Source: an uncultured bacterium (GTDB lineage: Bacteria > Verrucomicrobiota > Verrucomicrobiia > CAIQCK01). From it: a stretch of 64,000 nucleotides of DNA. The position numbers were made by a program, and so were the translations under genes. Below the pieces are notes generated by a model, which saw only the letters and a list, made by a program, of their open reading frames with translations, did not search any database and was not told the DNA's origin. How positions within the stretch are numbered: the first letter of the stretch is position 1; each line of letters begins with the position of its first letter. Below, piece by piece: positions 50,537-60,187 of the stretch. The DNA lies in assembly GCA_903870275.1 (NCBI GenBank), contig CAIQCK010000055.1, positions 52,369 to 116,368 on the forward strand, written 5' to 3'.

Positions 50537-51280
50537 ATGAGCAAGCTTTGCACCCTGTGGCGGCGTGAGATTGCCGCCTATTTCCTGTCGCCGATCGCCT
50601 ACCTGGTGATGGTGTCGTTCCTGGTGCTGACCGGCTTCGGTTTCTGGATGCTGGTGCTGGCGTTCGACGGCCACACCAACCCCGTGAGCGTCATGCAGGT
50701 ATTCTTCGGCTCGTTTTTTTACTGGATCGGCATGTTGATGGCCGTGCCGGTGATCACGATGAGGCTTCTGGCCGAAGAGAAACGGCTCGGCACGATCGAG
50801 ACGCTGATGACCGCGCCGGTGAGCGACGCGGCGGTGGTCTGGTCGAAATTCCTCGGCGCGGTGACGTTCTTCGCGCTGCTGTGGCTGCCGACGACGGCGT
50901 ATTCGTGGATTCTCAACCAATTCGCCAGTGCGCCGACGCCGATTGACTGGGGGCCGGTGGTGCTGGCCTACGTCGGCACGCTGCTGGTCGGCATGTTCTA
51001 TGTCAGCCTCGGTTTGTTGGCCTCGTCGCTGACGCAAAACCAGATTATTGCCGCCATCGTCGGTTTCGTGCTGGTGGCGATCATGTTCTTCCTGGGCTTC
51101 ATGATGAACATTGGCCCGGCGTGGCTGCAGACGTTCTTCGGCTACATCGGCTCGATTGAACACATTCGCGATCTCGCCCGCGGCCAACTGGACCTGCGGC
51201 GCGTGATGCTCTATGTCAGCGTGACGGTATTCGTATTGTTCTGCACCCAAAAGATTGTTGAATCCCGGAAGTGGAGATAG
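50537..51280 (+). CDS. ABC-2 type permease (GldF-like)
   Basis: 247 residues from ATG 50537, with gaggaggaga immediately upstream inside the end of the previous gene. Six hydrophobic helices (SPIAYLVMVSFLVLTGFGFWML, WIGMLMAVPVITMRLLAEE, VVWSKFLGAVTFFALLWLP, VVLAYVGTLLVGMFYVSLGLLASSL, IIAAIVGFVLVAIMFFLGFMM, VMLYVSVTVFVLFCTQ). The ExRLGTIETLMTAPVSD loop between helices 2 and 3 is the family signature. One base separates it from the ATPase gene; it pairs with the ATPase at the inner membrane. Confidence 0.9.
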   Translation: MSKLCTLWRREIAAYFLSPIAYLVMVSFLVLTGFGFWMLVLAFDGHTNPVSVMQVFFGSFFYWIGMLMAVPVITMRLLAEEKRLGTIETLMTAPVSDAAVVWSKFLGAVTFFALLWLPTTAYSWILNQFASAPTPIDWGPVVLAYVGTLLVGMFYVSLGLLASSLTQNQIIAAIVGFVLVAIMFFLGFMMNIGPAWLQTFFGYIGSIEHIRDLARGQLDLRRVMLYVSVTVFVLFCTQKIVESRKWR

Positions 51281-51309
51281 ACGTTTCAGATTCTGGAAGG
51301 ACCGAAGCC

Positions 51310-52872
51310 ATGTCCAATCCCCCGACCCAACCCACCAAGAAAACAATTCACGGCCTTGGCCAGAAGACCGCCATCGGCACCAACGTGGTGCTGACGACGT
51401 TGCTGGCCGGCGCGATCATGATCATGTTGAACTGTTTGGCCTACCGCCACGCGGAGTGGTTCTGGCCGCCGAACTGGTTCACGCATAAGACCGATTACCG
51501 CTTCGACTGGACGCGGTCGGCCTATTACAAACTCTCCAACAAAACCAAGGAGATTTGCCACCACCTTGCGAAACCGGTGCAGGTCATCATGTTCTATAAA
51601 CCGATGTCGGAAGGCGACGCCCGGCTGCACGACGACTTGCAGAACCTGATGAAGGAATACGAGAACCTGAGCAAGAACATCAAGTTCGAGGTGGTGGACG
51701 TTGACCGCGACCCGATGGCGGCGCAGCTCGTCCAGAAACACCAGGTCACCACCGCTAACACCGTCGCAGTGCTCTGCGGCGACAAGAAGAAATACCTCAG
51801 CGACAGCGACATCATGGAGTTTAGCGCCGGCGGCGGCAACCCCTGGCAGCCGGAGGCGCCGAAGCCGACCGCGTTCAAGGGCGAGCAAGCGATTACCTCC
51901 GCCATCCTCTCCGTTACCGAAGAGAAGCCGCGGAAGGTTTGCTTCCTGACCGGCCACGGCGAGAAAGACCCGGAAAGCTTCGACGAGGCCAAAGGCTACT
52001 CGACCATCAGCAACAAGCTGAAGCAGGACAACATGCTGGTGGAGAAGCTCAAGCTCGCCGAGAAGCACAAGATTCCGGAGGACTGCGACGTGCTTGTCAT
52101 CGCCGGCCCGGAGGTGCGGTTGACGGCGGAGGAGGTTGACCTCGTCGGCAAGTTCCTCGAGAACCGCGGCCGGTTGATCGTGATGATTGACCCGATAACC
52201 GACACGGCACTGGAACCGATGCTGGAGAAGTGGAACGTCCGGCTCGACAACGATCTGCTCATGATGCGCGTTTCGATTCTCGGCCTGCGCGAAGGCATCA
52301 CGTTCGACTTGCCTGTGGGCGAATACGGTCATCACGCGATCGTGAACAAGATCAGGGACTTGAACTGTTTCTTCCCGCGGTGTCGCTCGGTCGATGCGAT
52401 TGACGCCGGCGGCGTCGAAGCCAGCCCGGACAAACCGAAGGTAACGGGGCTCGTGAAGTCGCCCGAAAAGGATTGCTGGGGTGAGACGGACTTCAAGGCG
52501 CTGGAGCGGCGCGAGGCGAAATACAACGAAGGCGTTGACAAGAAGGCGCCGTTGACGATGGCCGTCGCCGTCGAGCGCGGCGGCAACGTCTCCGGTGTGG
52601 ATGTTGGCGTGAGCCGGATGGTCGTGATCGGCACCTCCAGCCTGCTGATCAACAAGTATGTGATGGAAGCCGCCAACAGCGATTTCTTCCTGAACACGGT
52701 CAACTGGCTGCTTCAGCGCGAGGACAAGATCGCGATCAGCCCGAAGACACCGCAGGAGTTCAAATTCACACTCGGCCCGCGGTTTGGCTGGTTCTCCTTC
52801 ACGGTGCTCGGAGGCATCCCCGGCATCGTGACGATCATCGGCATCGGTGTCTGGATGAGCCGGCGGAAGTAA
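51310..52872 (+). CDS. GldG-like ABC-associated protein
   Basis: 520 residues from ATG 51310. One N-terminal membrane helix (TNVVLTTLLAGAIMIMLNCLAY, about 23-44) and one at the C terminus (GWFSFTVLGGIPGIVTIIGIGVWM). The large central part is an IFT52/GldG-type domain (VQVIMFYKPMSEGDARLHDDL, CFLTGHGEKDPES, LVIAGPEVRLTAEEVDLVGKFLENRGRLIVMIDP). It usually partners GldF and an ATPase. Nearly 30 bp after the permease gene, without a gap for a promoter. Likely membrane-anchored, with the soluble domain in the periplasm. Confidence 0.88.
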   Translation: MSNPPTQPTKKTIHGLGQKTAIGTNVVLTTLLAGAIMIMLNCLAYRHAEWFWPPNWFTHKTDYRFDWTRSAYYKLSNKTKEICHHLAKPVQVIMFYKPMSEGDARLHDDLQNLMKEYENLSKNIKFEVVDVDRDPMAAQLVQKHQVTTANTVAVLCGDKKKYLSDSDIMEFSAGGGNPWQPEAPKPTAFKGEQAITSAILSVTEEKPRKVCFLTGHGEKDPESFDEAKGYSTISNKLKQDNMLVEKLKLAEKHKIPEDCDVLVIAGPEVRLTAEEVDLVGKFLENRGRLIVMIDPITDTALEPMLEKWNVRLDNDLLMMRVSILGLREGITFDLPVGEYGHHAIVNKIRDLNCFFPRCRSVDAIDAGGVEASPDKPKVTGLVKSPEKDCWGETDFKALERREAKYNEGVDKKAPLTMAVAVERGGNVSGVDVGVSRMVVIGTSSLLINKYVMEAANSDFFLNTVNWLLQREDKIAISPKTPQEFKFTLGPRFGWFSFTVLGGIPGIVTIIGIGVWMSRRK

Positions 52873-52930
52873 TCACGAGTCACAAGTCACAAGTCACGAA
52901 CCACGGGTCACGTTTTACGTTTCACGAACC
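52873..52930. repeat. Tandem 'cacgagtcacaag' series
   Basis: Seven or eight degenerate units of tcac(g/a)agtca/cacgaaccacg filling the gap between the GldG-like and DUF4340 genes up to base 52930. Same class as 49458-49572. Confidence 0.7.
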
Positions 52931-54928
52931 ATGAAGCCCAAGACAACTCTCATCCTGCTGGTCATCGCCTCGGCGATGGGTCTGTTCCTCTGGTTGAAGG
53001 AGCCGCAGTTGCCGTCCACGGCCGACCGCGAATCGCGTGCCAAGCGCGTATTCGACCTCAAGGGCGACGATATCACCAAGATCCAGGTGGCGCTCAACAC
53101 CTCCAATCTCGTCGGGCGCGTCGTCATTGAAAAGGACAAGGACAAGTGGCAGTTGCGCGAGCCGCTCAACTGCCGCGCCAGCGGCAGCGAGGTGAACAGT
53201 ATTTGCAGCGCGCTGGAGTTTCTCAACCGCGATGGCGTCATCACGCCGGCGGAGCTCAAAGCCAAGGGCGGCAAGCTCAGCGACTACGGCCTCGACAAAC
53301 CGCCGGTGGAGCTGATGTTCTGGAAAAAGGACAAGCCGACGGTCATCAAACTCGGCAAGTCTTCGGCGGTGGGCAACACGGTGTATATCCAGCTCGCCGG
53401 CAGAGATGACGTCCTGATGGTGGACAAGAGCCTGCTCGGCAAGCTCGACCGCAAGGTGGACGAGTTGCGCGACAAGACCGTCGCCGAGTTCGGCACGTTG
53501 CAGGCGAACCGGCTCGAAATCATTCAAGGCAAGAAATCCATCGAAGTCGTCAAGGCGCCCAAACCCGGCGCCGCCTCCACCGCCGACCAGGTCTGGCGCG
53601 TGGCGCAGCCGCTCGTCGCCCGCGCCGACCAGAGCAAGGTGGACGGTTTGCTGGAGAAACTGCACGGCTTGCAGGCGGAATCGTTTGCGACCGACAAGCC
53701 GGCCGACCTGACCGCCTACGGCCTCGACCAGCCGCAACTGGAACTGACGGTCTATACGACCGAGCACGAGGGCGCGATCACCGTGCAGTTCGGCGGCGCG
53801 GTGAAGGACGACGCGACGAAGGTTTACTGCAAGCGCAAGGGCTCCGACACGATCCTCACCGTCCGCAGCGATGCGCTGAAGGACTTCAACCTCCAGGTCA
53901 ACGACCTGCGCGACAAGAAACTCGCCGATTTCAACGGCGACGACGCGCGGCAGATCACCATCAATTTCGCCAGCCAGCCGATCCGGCTCGCGAAAGAGAA
54001 GGAGGATTGGAAGCTGACGGAGCCTGAAGCCGCGCGGGCCGAGAACAACGAGGTTGGCAACCTGCTCGGCCAGTTGACCGGTCTCGAAGTGAAAGAGTTC
54101 GTTGCCGATGTTGTTGCGGACCCCGCCAAGTATGGCCTCGACCGGCCTTACTACACCATCACCGTCAAGAAGGAAACGGCGCCGCCTCTGCCGGCTCCGG
54201 TGGCAACGACGACCGCGCACACCAATGCTCCCGCCGCTGCCGTCGCGACCAATGTCGCCGCCGCCACGACGGTGGCCGCCGCCGCGGCGAAGCCGGAGCT
54301 GGTCACGGTGGTCGAGCTGCAATTTGGCAAGGAGGACAAGGACAAGAAAACGATTTACGTCAAACGCGCCGACGAGCCTTACATCTACGCGGTGGAGAGC
54401 GCGGCGTTCGAGAAACTCCCGAAGAGCGCGCTGGCGTTGCGGAACCGCACGTTGATCGCGACCGAAAAATCCAAAGTCACCAAACTGGCCTGCCAGCATG
54501 GCGCGGCCACGATTGCCGTCGAGAAGAAGGACGACAAGTGGAAGCTCGCGCCCAGCGTGCAAGGCGTGCTCGACACCAATGCCGTGGACGACGTGCTCTG
54601 GACCGTGACCGGCCTCAACGCCGAAAAGTTTGTCAGCGCCAGCGCCGCCGATAAAACCAAGTTCGGCCTCGACAAGCCGGCGTGGGTCCTGAACTTCGAC
54701 GTCAACGAAAGCGGCACCAACAAGACCTTCGGCCTGTCGCTCGGCAATGAAACCGCCGACAAGGGCCGCTACGGAGCGCTCACCGGCGAGCCGGCGATCT
54801 TCGAACTCAGCGCCTCCACCGCCAGCAGTCTCACCAAAGACCTGCTCAAACGGCCCGAAACCAATCTGCCGCCGGCGAAAATCACCGTGCCCGCAACCAA
54901 CTCGCCGCCGGCGAAGGTGACGAAGTAG
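52931..54928 (+). CDS. DUF4340-domain membrane-anchored protein
   Basis: 665 residues with an N-terminal membrane helix (TLILLVIASAMGLFLWL). Repeating beta-rich units, e.g. LSDYGLDKPPVELMFWKKDKPTVIKLGKSSAVGNTVYIQ, ADLTAYGLDQPQLELTVYTTEH, KFGLDKPAWVLNFDVNES, recur about four times; the LxxYGLDKP box is the DUF4340 mark. An Ala/Pro/Thr linker at 415-460 separates the halves. DUF4340 genes almost always follow GldG-like genes, and are thought to be part of the same envelope complex; function unknown. It ends with a long Pro/Lys tail. Confidence 0.88.
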   Translation: MKPKTTLILLVIASAMGLFLWLKEPQLPSTADRESRAKRVFDLKGDDITKIQVALNTSNLVGRVVIEKDKDKWQLREPLNCRASGSEVNSICSALEFLNRDGVITPAELKAKGGKLSDYGLDKPPVELMFWKKDKPTVIKLGKSSAVGNTVYIQLAGRDDVLMVDKSLLGKLDRKVDELRDKTVAEFGTLQANRLEIIQGKKSIEVVKAPKPGAASTADQVWRVAQPLVARADQSKVDGLLEKLHGLQAESFATDKPADLTAYGLDQPQLELTVYTTEHEGAITVQFGGAVKDDATKVYCKRKGSDTILTVRSDALKDFNLQVNDLRDKKLADFNGDDARQITINFASQPIRLAKEKEDWKLTEPEAARAENNEVGNLLGQLTGLEVKEFVADVVADPAKYGLDRPYYTITVKKETAPPLPAPVATTTAHTNAPAAAVATNVAAATTVAAAAAKPELVTVVELQFGKEDKDKKTIYVKRADEPYIYAVESAAFEKLPKSALALRNRTLIATEKSKVTKLACQHGAATIAVEKKDDKWKLAPSVQGVLDTNAVDDVLWTVTGLNAEKFVSASAADKTKFGLDKPAWVLNFDVNESGTNKTFGLSLGNETADKGRYGALTGEPAIFELSASTASSLTKDLLKRPETNLPPAKITVPATNSPPAKVTK

Positions 54929-55109
54929 AACGCCCGGCCGGGGGCGGCGGGACGCCGCAAACGGCCGCGCAACAAATCGTGCCTGGCGGGCGTTATATTT
55001 TCCCACGGGCGGCGCCTATGTTTTGGCGTCGTGCGTCTGGCACGGCGTCGGAACTAAAGTGCTTGCTGGCCGCGCCCGGTTCGGCGCAAATTGACGGCTC
55101 GCGTCTCAC

Positions 55110-58103
55110 ATGAAACGCCTTTGGAAGATGCTGCGGAGGTTGTTCTATTTGTCGCGACTGGCGCTCTGGCTGGTCTTGCTGCTGCTCGCCGGTGGCTACG
55201 CCTGGCTTTCTTTCTACGGGGTGCCGGAGTTTGTCAAGGAACGCGCGGTCCAGGAACTGGCCGCGCGCGGCATCGCGTTTGGGTTCCGCAGCATCCACTT
55301 GGAAATACCGGCGGGCATCGTGGCCCGCGATGTCACGTTGGGCGACACGCGGACGCCGGACCAGCCGCTCGTGCGCGCGCAGCGGGTCGGAATCCAATTC
55401 GACCTGCGCCGGTTGTGGTGGCGGCAGATGCCGGTGCGCGCGCTGGAACTGATGAACGGCGAGTTGTCCGTGCCGCTGTTCTTCGACGACCCGCACTCTG
55501 AGCGCATCGAGGCGCACCAGCTCAACGGCCGCGTTCGCCTGGAGGAGAACAACGTCCTCAAGGTGGAGCAGGTCACCGCCGAGATTTTGCGGCTGCGGCT
55601 GGCGCTGTCAGGTCAACTCTCTCTGCCGGTGGCTCCCAAGCCCAAGCTGCCACCGACCGCCGAGGAGCGCGAACGCCGCACAAAACTCCTGCGCCAGATC
55701 ACCGGGGAACTGCGCTCGCTGCAATTCCAGCGGGCGCCGGTGCTGACGCTGGAGTTCAAGGCGAGCGCCGACGACGTGATCGCCGCCGAGGCCACTCTGA
55801 CCATTCAGGCCGGCCCGGTGTCGCATCCGAAGGTTGCGATTGACGCTCTCCACGCGCGACTCGGTTACAGCGGCCAGAAGCTGCGGCTGGAGCAGTTCGT
55901 GGCAACGCTCGGCGGCGGCACGCTGGCATTGAGCGATGGCCATTATGATTTCCAACGCAACGAAGCGCACATCGTGCTGCACAGCACGGCGGATTGGAAG
56001 GCGCTGTCGAAGTTCGCGCCAGCCAAGCTGCAACAACAACTGGCCGAGTGGCACTGCGATCCGCTGCCGCGGGTGGACTTGGTTGCCAGCTACGCGGCGG
56101 ATCGGTTGAGCTTGGAGAAGTTGACCGTGCAAGTGGCCGGTGGCGCGATGACGGTTGAGAACGGTTTCTTCGATTTCAAAGCCATGACGGCCGGCGCGCA
56201 GGTGCGCAGCGACGTGGACTCAAGGCAACTGGCGCCGTTCCTGCCGCCGGGGTGGCAGCGGATGCTGCGGGACTGGACTTGGTCGTCCAATCCCAGGCTG
56301 GAGTTCGAGATTTCGTGGACCAACACCGACCCGCAACATCCGACCATCGAGCGCGGACGCGTGGCGGTGTCGGACGCGACGTTTCGTGGCATCCCGCTCC
56401 TGCGCGCGGTCTGTCGCGGCGTGCTGCGCAACGACGTTGTCACGCTCACCGACGGTCTGCTGGACCTGAAGCCGACGGCGGAGCGGCCCGGCGAGATCAC
56501 CACGCTCCAGGCCAATTACGCCTGCCACCTGACGAAGCAGGATTTCGTTTTTAGCGACGTGAATTCCACGGCCGAGTCGTTGAGGCTGGCGCCGTTGTTG
56601 TCCACCAACTTCGTAAAATCGCTTCGTGAGTTCCGGCTCGCGCGGCCGGCGGTGCTGAGCGCGGGACGCTGGACCGGCAACTGGCTGCATCTGGAGAACA
56701 GCGAGTGCGAAGGCCATCTCGAAACCGGCCCGTTGGAGTGGCACAAACTGACCGCCACCGCGACGCGAAGCGATTTCCGATACGGCCACAACGTGCTGCT
56801 CTTCCAGAATGCGACGGTGCGGCGGCCGGAGGGCGAACTGCACGGCCGGTACCAATATAATTTCAAAACGGCGGATTTCAGCGGCAGCGCGAACGGCCCG
56901 CTCGATCTGGTGTCGCTGAAACCGGCGCTCGGCGAATCCGTGCGGCACGCCCTGGACCTTTATCGCCCGGAAAGTCCGGTCGTTCTCGATCTAAAGAGTT
57001 ACAGCGGCAACATGCGCGACCCCGATCGCACGGCGGCGGAGGGGGCGGTGAGCATTGGATCGTTCGCAGCAGGCGTCGGTCACGCGGCGAACATTCACGC
57101 GCGCTTCACGCTCGATCCGGCGGCGATCCACTCCGGCAAGTGTTCGTTTGAAGTTCCGAGCGGCCGGGTCGAGGGCAGGTTCGATTTCGACCGGCCCCGC
57201 CAGCGGCTGGAGGTGTCGTGCGACATGTGCAAGGTGTTGCCGGTTGAGGTCGCACAATTGCTTGGCAGCAACGCTGTGGCCATCGTGTCGCCGTATCATT
57301 TTGCCTCGCCGCCCAAAATAGCGCACGTGAGGGGGGCGATTGATCTGAAGGAGCCGCAGCAAGCGGTTTGCAGCGCGACCATCGCCGCGCCAGAGGTGGA
57401 CTGGTGGCGGCTGCACATCGGCGGTTTCTCGATGGACCTCAGCTTGAGCAATCGTGTGTTGAGCGTGACCAACTTTGTCGCGAATTTTTACAACGGCCGG
57501 TTGCAAAACGGCCAGGCCAGTTTCGACCTGGGCCAGAATCCGATGCGGTACCAAACCTCCATCCGGCTGGAGAACGTGCGGGACGGCGGCGCGCTGCTGA
57601 AGGCGATGTTCGGCTACACGGAAGTGAGCGGCGCGATCCAGGGCGACGTGCACGCGTCGGGCATTTGGGGTGTGGACGACTCGATCCATGCCGGCGGCGA
57701 CATGCACATCGTGGGCAGCCGTCTCTGGACGATTCCGATTTTCGGCGCGCTTTCGACGCGGCTCGGCGTGTTGTTCCCGAGTTTCACCAATCCGCCCGCC
57801 ACGGACATTGACACAACGTTCCTCGTTGACAAGGGTTACGTTTATCTTCCCAATCCGCCCGACCACGATGTCATGGTCAAAGCCGCGCCGCACAGCATGA
57901 CCGCCCGCGGAAGTTGGAAAATTCACGGCGACCTGAATTTTGTCGTCCGCGCACACATCATGAGCGAAGGAGGAATACTGCTGTTTCCGGTGCCTCCTTT
58001 AGTGCTGGATCCGATTACCAAGGCGTTCGAGATGGAACTGACAGGTCCGCTCTCCAATCCCCAGTGGAGGCTGCGTTGGCTGAAGCCTCCCGGCATGAAG
58101 TAG
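55110..58103 (+). CDS. Large AsmA-like envelope protein
   Basis: 997 residues. N-terminal anchor (LSRLALWLVLLLLAGGYAWLSF, about 15-36) then a long beta-rich body. AsmA/TamB-type features: opening FVKERAVQELAARGIAFGFRSIHLEI, repeated amphipathic strands with GxLxG-like turns (GGGTLALSDGHYDFQRN, LNGRVRLEENNV), and a C-terminal region with NDGDVHASGIWG-like blades and a MVKAAPHSMTARGSWKIHGDLNF. Such proteins form lipid-carrying grooves between inner and outer membranes. 181 bp after DUF4340, where no promoter is evident. Confidence 0.78.
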   Translation: MKRLWKMLRRLFYLSRLALWLVLLLLAGGYAWLSFYGVPEFVKERAVQELAARGIAFGFRSIHLEIPAGIVARDVTLGDTRTPDQPLVRAQRVGIQFDLRRLWWRQMPVRALELMNGELSVPLFFDDPHSERIEAHQLNGRVRLEENNVLKVEQVTAEILRLRLALSGQLSLPVAPKPKLPPTAEERERRTKLLRQITGELRSLQFQRAPVLTLEFKASADDVIAAEATLTIQAGPVSHPKVAIDALHARLGYSGQKLRLEQFVATLGGGTLALSDGHYDFQRNEAHIVLHSTADWKALSKFAPAKLQQQLAEWHCDPLPRVDLVASYAADRLSLEKLTVQVAGGAMTVENGFFDFKAMTAGAQVRSDVDSRQLAPFLPPGWQRMLRDWTWSSNPRLEFEISWTNTDPQHPTIERGRVAVSDATFRGIPLLRAVCRGVLRNDVVTLTDGLLDLKPTAERPGEITTLQANYACHLTKQDFVFSDVNSTAESLRLAPLLSTNFVKSLREFRLARPAVLSAGRWTGNWLHLENSECEGHLETGPLEWHKLTATATRSDFRYGHNVLLFQNATVRRPEGELHGRYQYNFKTADFSGSANGPLDLVSLKPALGESVRHALDLYRPESPVVLDLKSYSGNMRDPDRTAAEGAVSIGSFAAGVGHAANIHARFTLDPAAIHSGKCSFEVPSGRVEGRFDFDRPRQRLEVSCDMCKVLPVEVAQLLGSNAVAIVSPYHFASPPKIAHVRGAIDLKEPQQAVCSATIAAPEVDWWRLHIGGFSMDLSLSNRVLSVTNFVANFYNGRLQNGQASFDLGQNPMRYQTSIRLENVRDGGALLKAMFGYTEVSGAIQGDVHASGIWGVDDSIHAGGDMHIVGSRLWTIPIFGALSTRLGVLFPSFTNPPATDIDTTFLVDKGYVYLPNPPDHDVMVKAAPHSMTARGSWKIHGDLNFVVRAHIMSEGGILLFPVPPLVLDPITKAFEMELTGPLSNPQWRLRWLKPPGMK

Positions 58104-58149
58104 GATTTCCACGCGAACCGAACGATTTCAGAGCCATGCGGCTTCCTCT

Positions 58150-58178
58150 TTGACAAACCCCGGCGCGTCCGCTACTTT
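58150..58178 (+). promoter_or_regulatory. Promoter of the tRNA gene
   Basis: TTGACA at 58150-58155, 17-base spacer, TACTTT at 58173-58178. It lies about 40 bases before the tRNA, as expected for a stand-alone tRNA promoter. Confidence 0.6.
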
Positions 58179-58218
58179 CTGCGTCACTTCAGCGGCGGGT
58201 ATACTCGTGCCGCGGTGT

Positions 58219-58292
58219 TGCCGGATGGTGTAATGGTAGCACGGCAGACTCTGGATCTGCCTGTCTAGGTTCGAATCCTAGTCCGGCAGCCA
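58219..58292 (+). tRNA. tRNA-Gln (anticodon CUG), CCA encoded
   Basis: 74 nt. Acceptor arms TGCCGGA (58219) and TCCGGCA (58282) pair fully; D-arm GTGTAATGGTAGCAC; anticodon stem GCAGA/TCTGC closes the loop CTCTGGA, giving anticodon CTG; T-arm carries GGTTCGAATCC. The discriminator G is followed by CCA, then six T (58293-58298) as a simple stop. It lies after the AsmA-like gene and before a Gfo/Idh gene. Confidence 0.96.
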
Positions 58293-58459
58293 TTTTTTGG
58301 CTGTAAAAGCCGCGAATCGAAAATTCGCGTGACAGGAAAGAGGTCGTGGTCTAAAGCCAGCCCTTTGAGACACCCTTCACGACGGACGCGGACGAGAGGT
58401 GTGGGAAAGTTGATATTGAGCACTCCTTGCGGAAAAACCAGCCAAAGAAAAGGCAAACC

Positions 58460-59704
58460 ATGAGAGATCCATCCCCAAAAACAATGACTTCCGTGAGCCG
58501 TCGCCGGTTCATTGGCGGTGGCTTGGCCGTTGCGGCGTCGGCGTTGCCGGGGTTCGCGGGTGAACGATCTGCGGAGCCGGCGAAGACGGCGAAGTTCAAA
58601 CGGAAGATCAAACTCGGCGTGATTGGCAACGGCGGGCGCGGAAGCTGGATTGCGAAACTCTTCCAGAAGCACGGCGGCTACGAGATGTGGGCGGTGGCGG
58701 ATTATTTTCAGGAGGTCGCCGACACATGTGGCGACACGCTCGGCGTGGAGAAGGCCCGAAGGTTCTCCGGATTGTCGGGATACCGGAAACTCATCGAGAG
58801 CGGCGTCGAAGCGGTGGCGGTGGAGACACCGCCCTTTTTTATCCCGGAGCACGCGAGCGCGGCGGTGGATGCCGGGCTGCACGTCTATATGGCAAAGCCC
58901 GTGGCGGCGGACGTGCCGGGCGCATTGCGGATCGAAGCGGCCGGCAAGCTGGCGACACAGAAACAACGGTGCTTTCTTGTGGATTACCAGATGCCGACCG
59001 ATCCGATAAACGTCGAGGTGGTCGCGCGCATTCGCGAGGGCGGCCTCGGCAAAATTGCCCAAGTTCACACCGTGGGCATCTGCAACGCGTTCAGCGACCC
59101 GGCCAAGACGGCCACCATCGAGAGCCGATTGCGCGGCCTGATCTGGATCAACGACATTGCCCTGGGTTGCGACTACATCGGCAACTTCGACATCCACGCG
59201 ATAGACGCGGCGATCTGGGCGCTCGGCCAGCGGCCGGTTTCGGCGGTGGGCTCGTCCCGGATTGCCCGTCCAGACGCGCATGGCGACAGCCACGGCGTGT
59301 GCTCGGTGGTGTATGAATATGCAGACGGTTTGGTTCACAACCATTTCGGACAGGGGCTGCACAACAACAACACCGGTGAGCTGAGCGCGGCCATCCATGG
59401 GACGGAGGCCAACGCGTTGATCAACTACTGGGGCAAGGCGTATGTGCGCGGCGGCAGCAAGCACTACGGCGGCGGTGCGGTGGAAAACCTCTATCTGGCC
59501 GGGGCTGAACGCAATATTGCGCGATTTTATCGGGATGTCACCGAGTGCCGTTTCGCGAACGAGACCTGCAAGCGGGCGGTGGATGGGGTGTTGGCGTGTG
59601 TCCTTGGTCGCGAAGCCGCCGCACGACGCGTGCGACTGACGATGGATGAGTTGATCAGGGAAAACAAGCGGCTGGAAGTGGACCTTGCGGGATTGAAAGC
59701 GTAG
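58460..59704 (+). CDS. Tat-exported Gfo/Idh/MocA-family oxidoreductase
   Basis: 414 residues from ATG 58460. Tat signal SVSRRRFIGGGLAVAASALPGFAG. Rossmann start IKLGVIGNGGRGSW, DVxAVAVETPPF, and YMAKPVAADVPGA where the EKP motif is AKP. The C-terminal domain has IYNDIALGCDYIGNFDIHAID-like content (INDIALGCDYIGNFDIHAID) and a conserved VHNHFGQGLHNNN. It differs clearly from the tandem pair at 35-38 kb and the copy at 27.8 kb, so the window holds four members from at least three subgroups. Confidence 0.88.
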   Translation: MRDPSPKTMTSVSRRRFIGGGLAVAASALPGFAGERSAEPAKTAKFKRKIKLGVIGNGGRGSWIAKLFQKHGGYEMWAVADYFQEVADTCGDTLGVEKARRFSGLSGYRKLIESGVEAVAVETPPFFIPEHASAAVDAGLHVYMAKPVAADVPGALRIEAAGKLATQKQRCFLVDYQMPTDPINVEVVARIREGGLGKIAQVHTVGICNAFSDPAKTATIESRLRGLIWINDIALGCDYIGNFDIHAIDAAIWALGQRPVSAVGSSRIARPDAHGDSHGVCSVVYEYADGLVHNHFGQGLHNNNTGELSAAIHGTEANALINYWGKAYVRGGSKHYGGGAVENLYLAGAERNIARFYRDVTECRFANETCKRAVDGVLACVLGREAAARRVRLTMDELIRENKRLEVDLAGLKA

Positions 59705-60187
59705 TTGATTGACCTTGGCGTGACGGTTCAACTGCGCCAGCAGGGACTTAGTTCTTCCGAACCTCGTAGGGCGGGTTTCAGTTTTACAATCCCGCCGGAT
59801 TTGTCTGTTAAGCAGACTGGTTCTTGCGTGGAGAGCTGATAGGCAACAAGGAACGCAGTCATGAACCGCCGAGAGAGAACGCACTTCGCGAAGGATAAGC
59901 GAGTGCAGAACGGATAGGAGATCCGTGATGCGCTCCACCGTATCTCTGCGCGCCGTTGTCATCCCGAGAATTCCCGGGAATTTTTCCGCCCGCCCGTTCT
60001 TTTGCAGTCAGCTGATCAACGACAGCCATTAAACAACCTCGGGAGCAAGCGTGTCGCCACCTGTAAAACAGAATTCATTTGATTTGCAATGGGTTGCGCG
60101 CGACGGATATAATTTCGACCGCGGTGGAGGTCGTCAAAGGAGCGGTTGAATGTCGTCAAGCCGTTTTAGGGTCACGCCAAGGATCCC
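59705..60187. other. 483-bp leader of the large protease gene
   Basis: No gene is supported; an 18-codon frame at 59861 has no ribosome site of note. It contains the palindrome aattcccgggaatt near 59969 and the promoter at 60084-60113. Confidence 0.6.
60084..60113 (+). promoter_or_regulatory. Promoter of the M6-like protease gene
   Basis: TTGCAA at 60084-60089, 18-base spacer, perfect TATAAT at 60108-60113. Transcription would begin near 60120, leaving a leader of about 68 bases before ATG 60188 with aagga six bases upstream of it. Confidence 0.6.
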
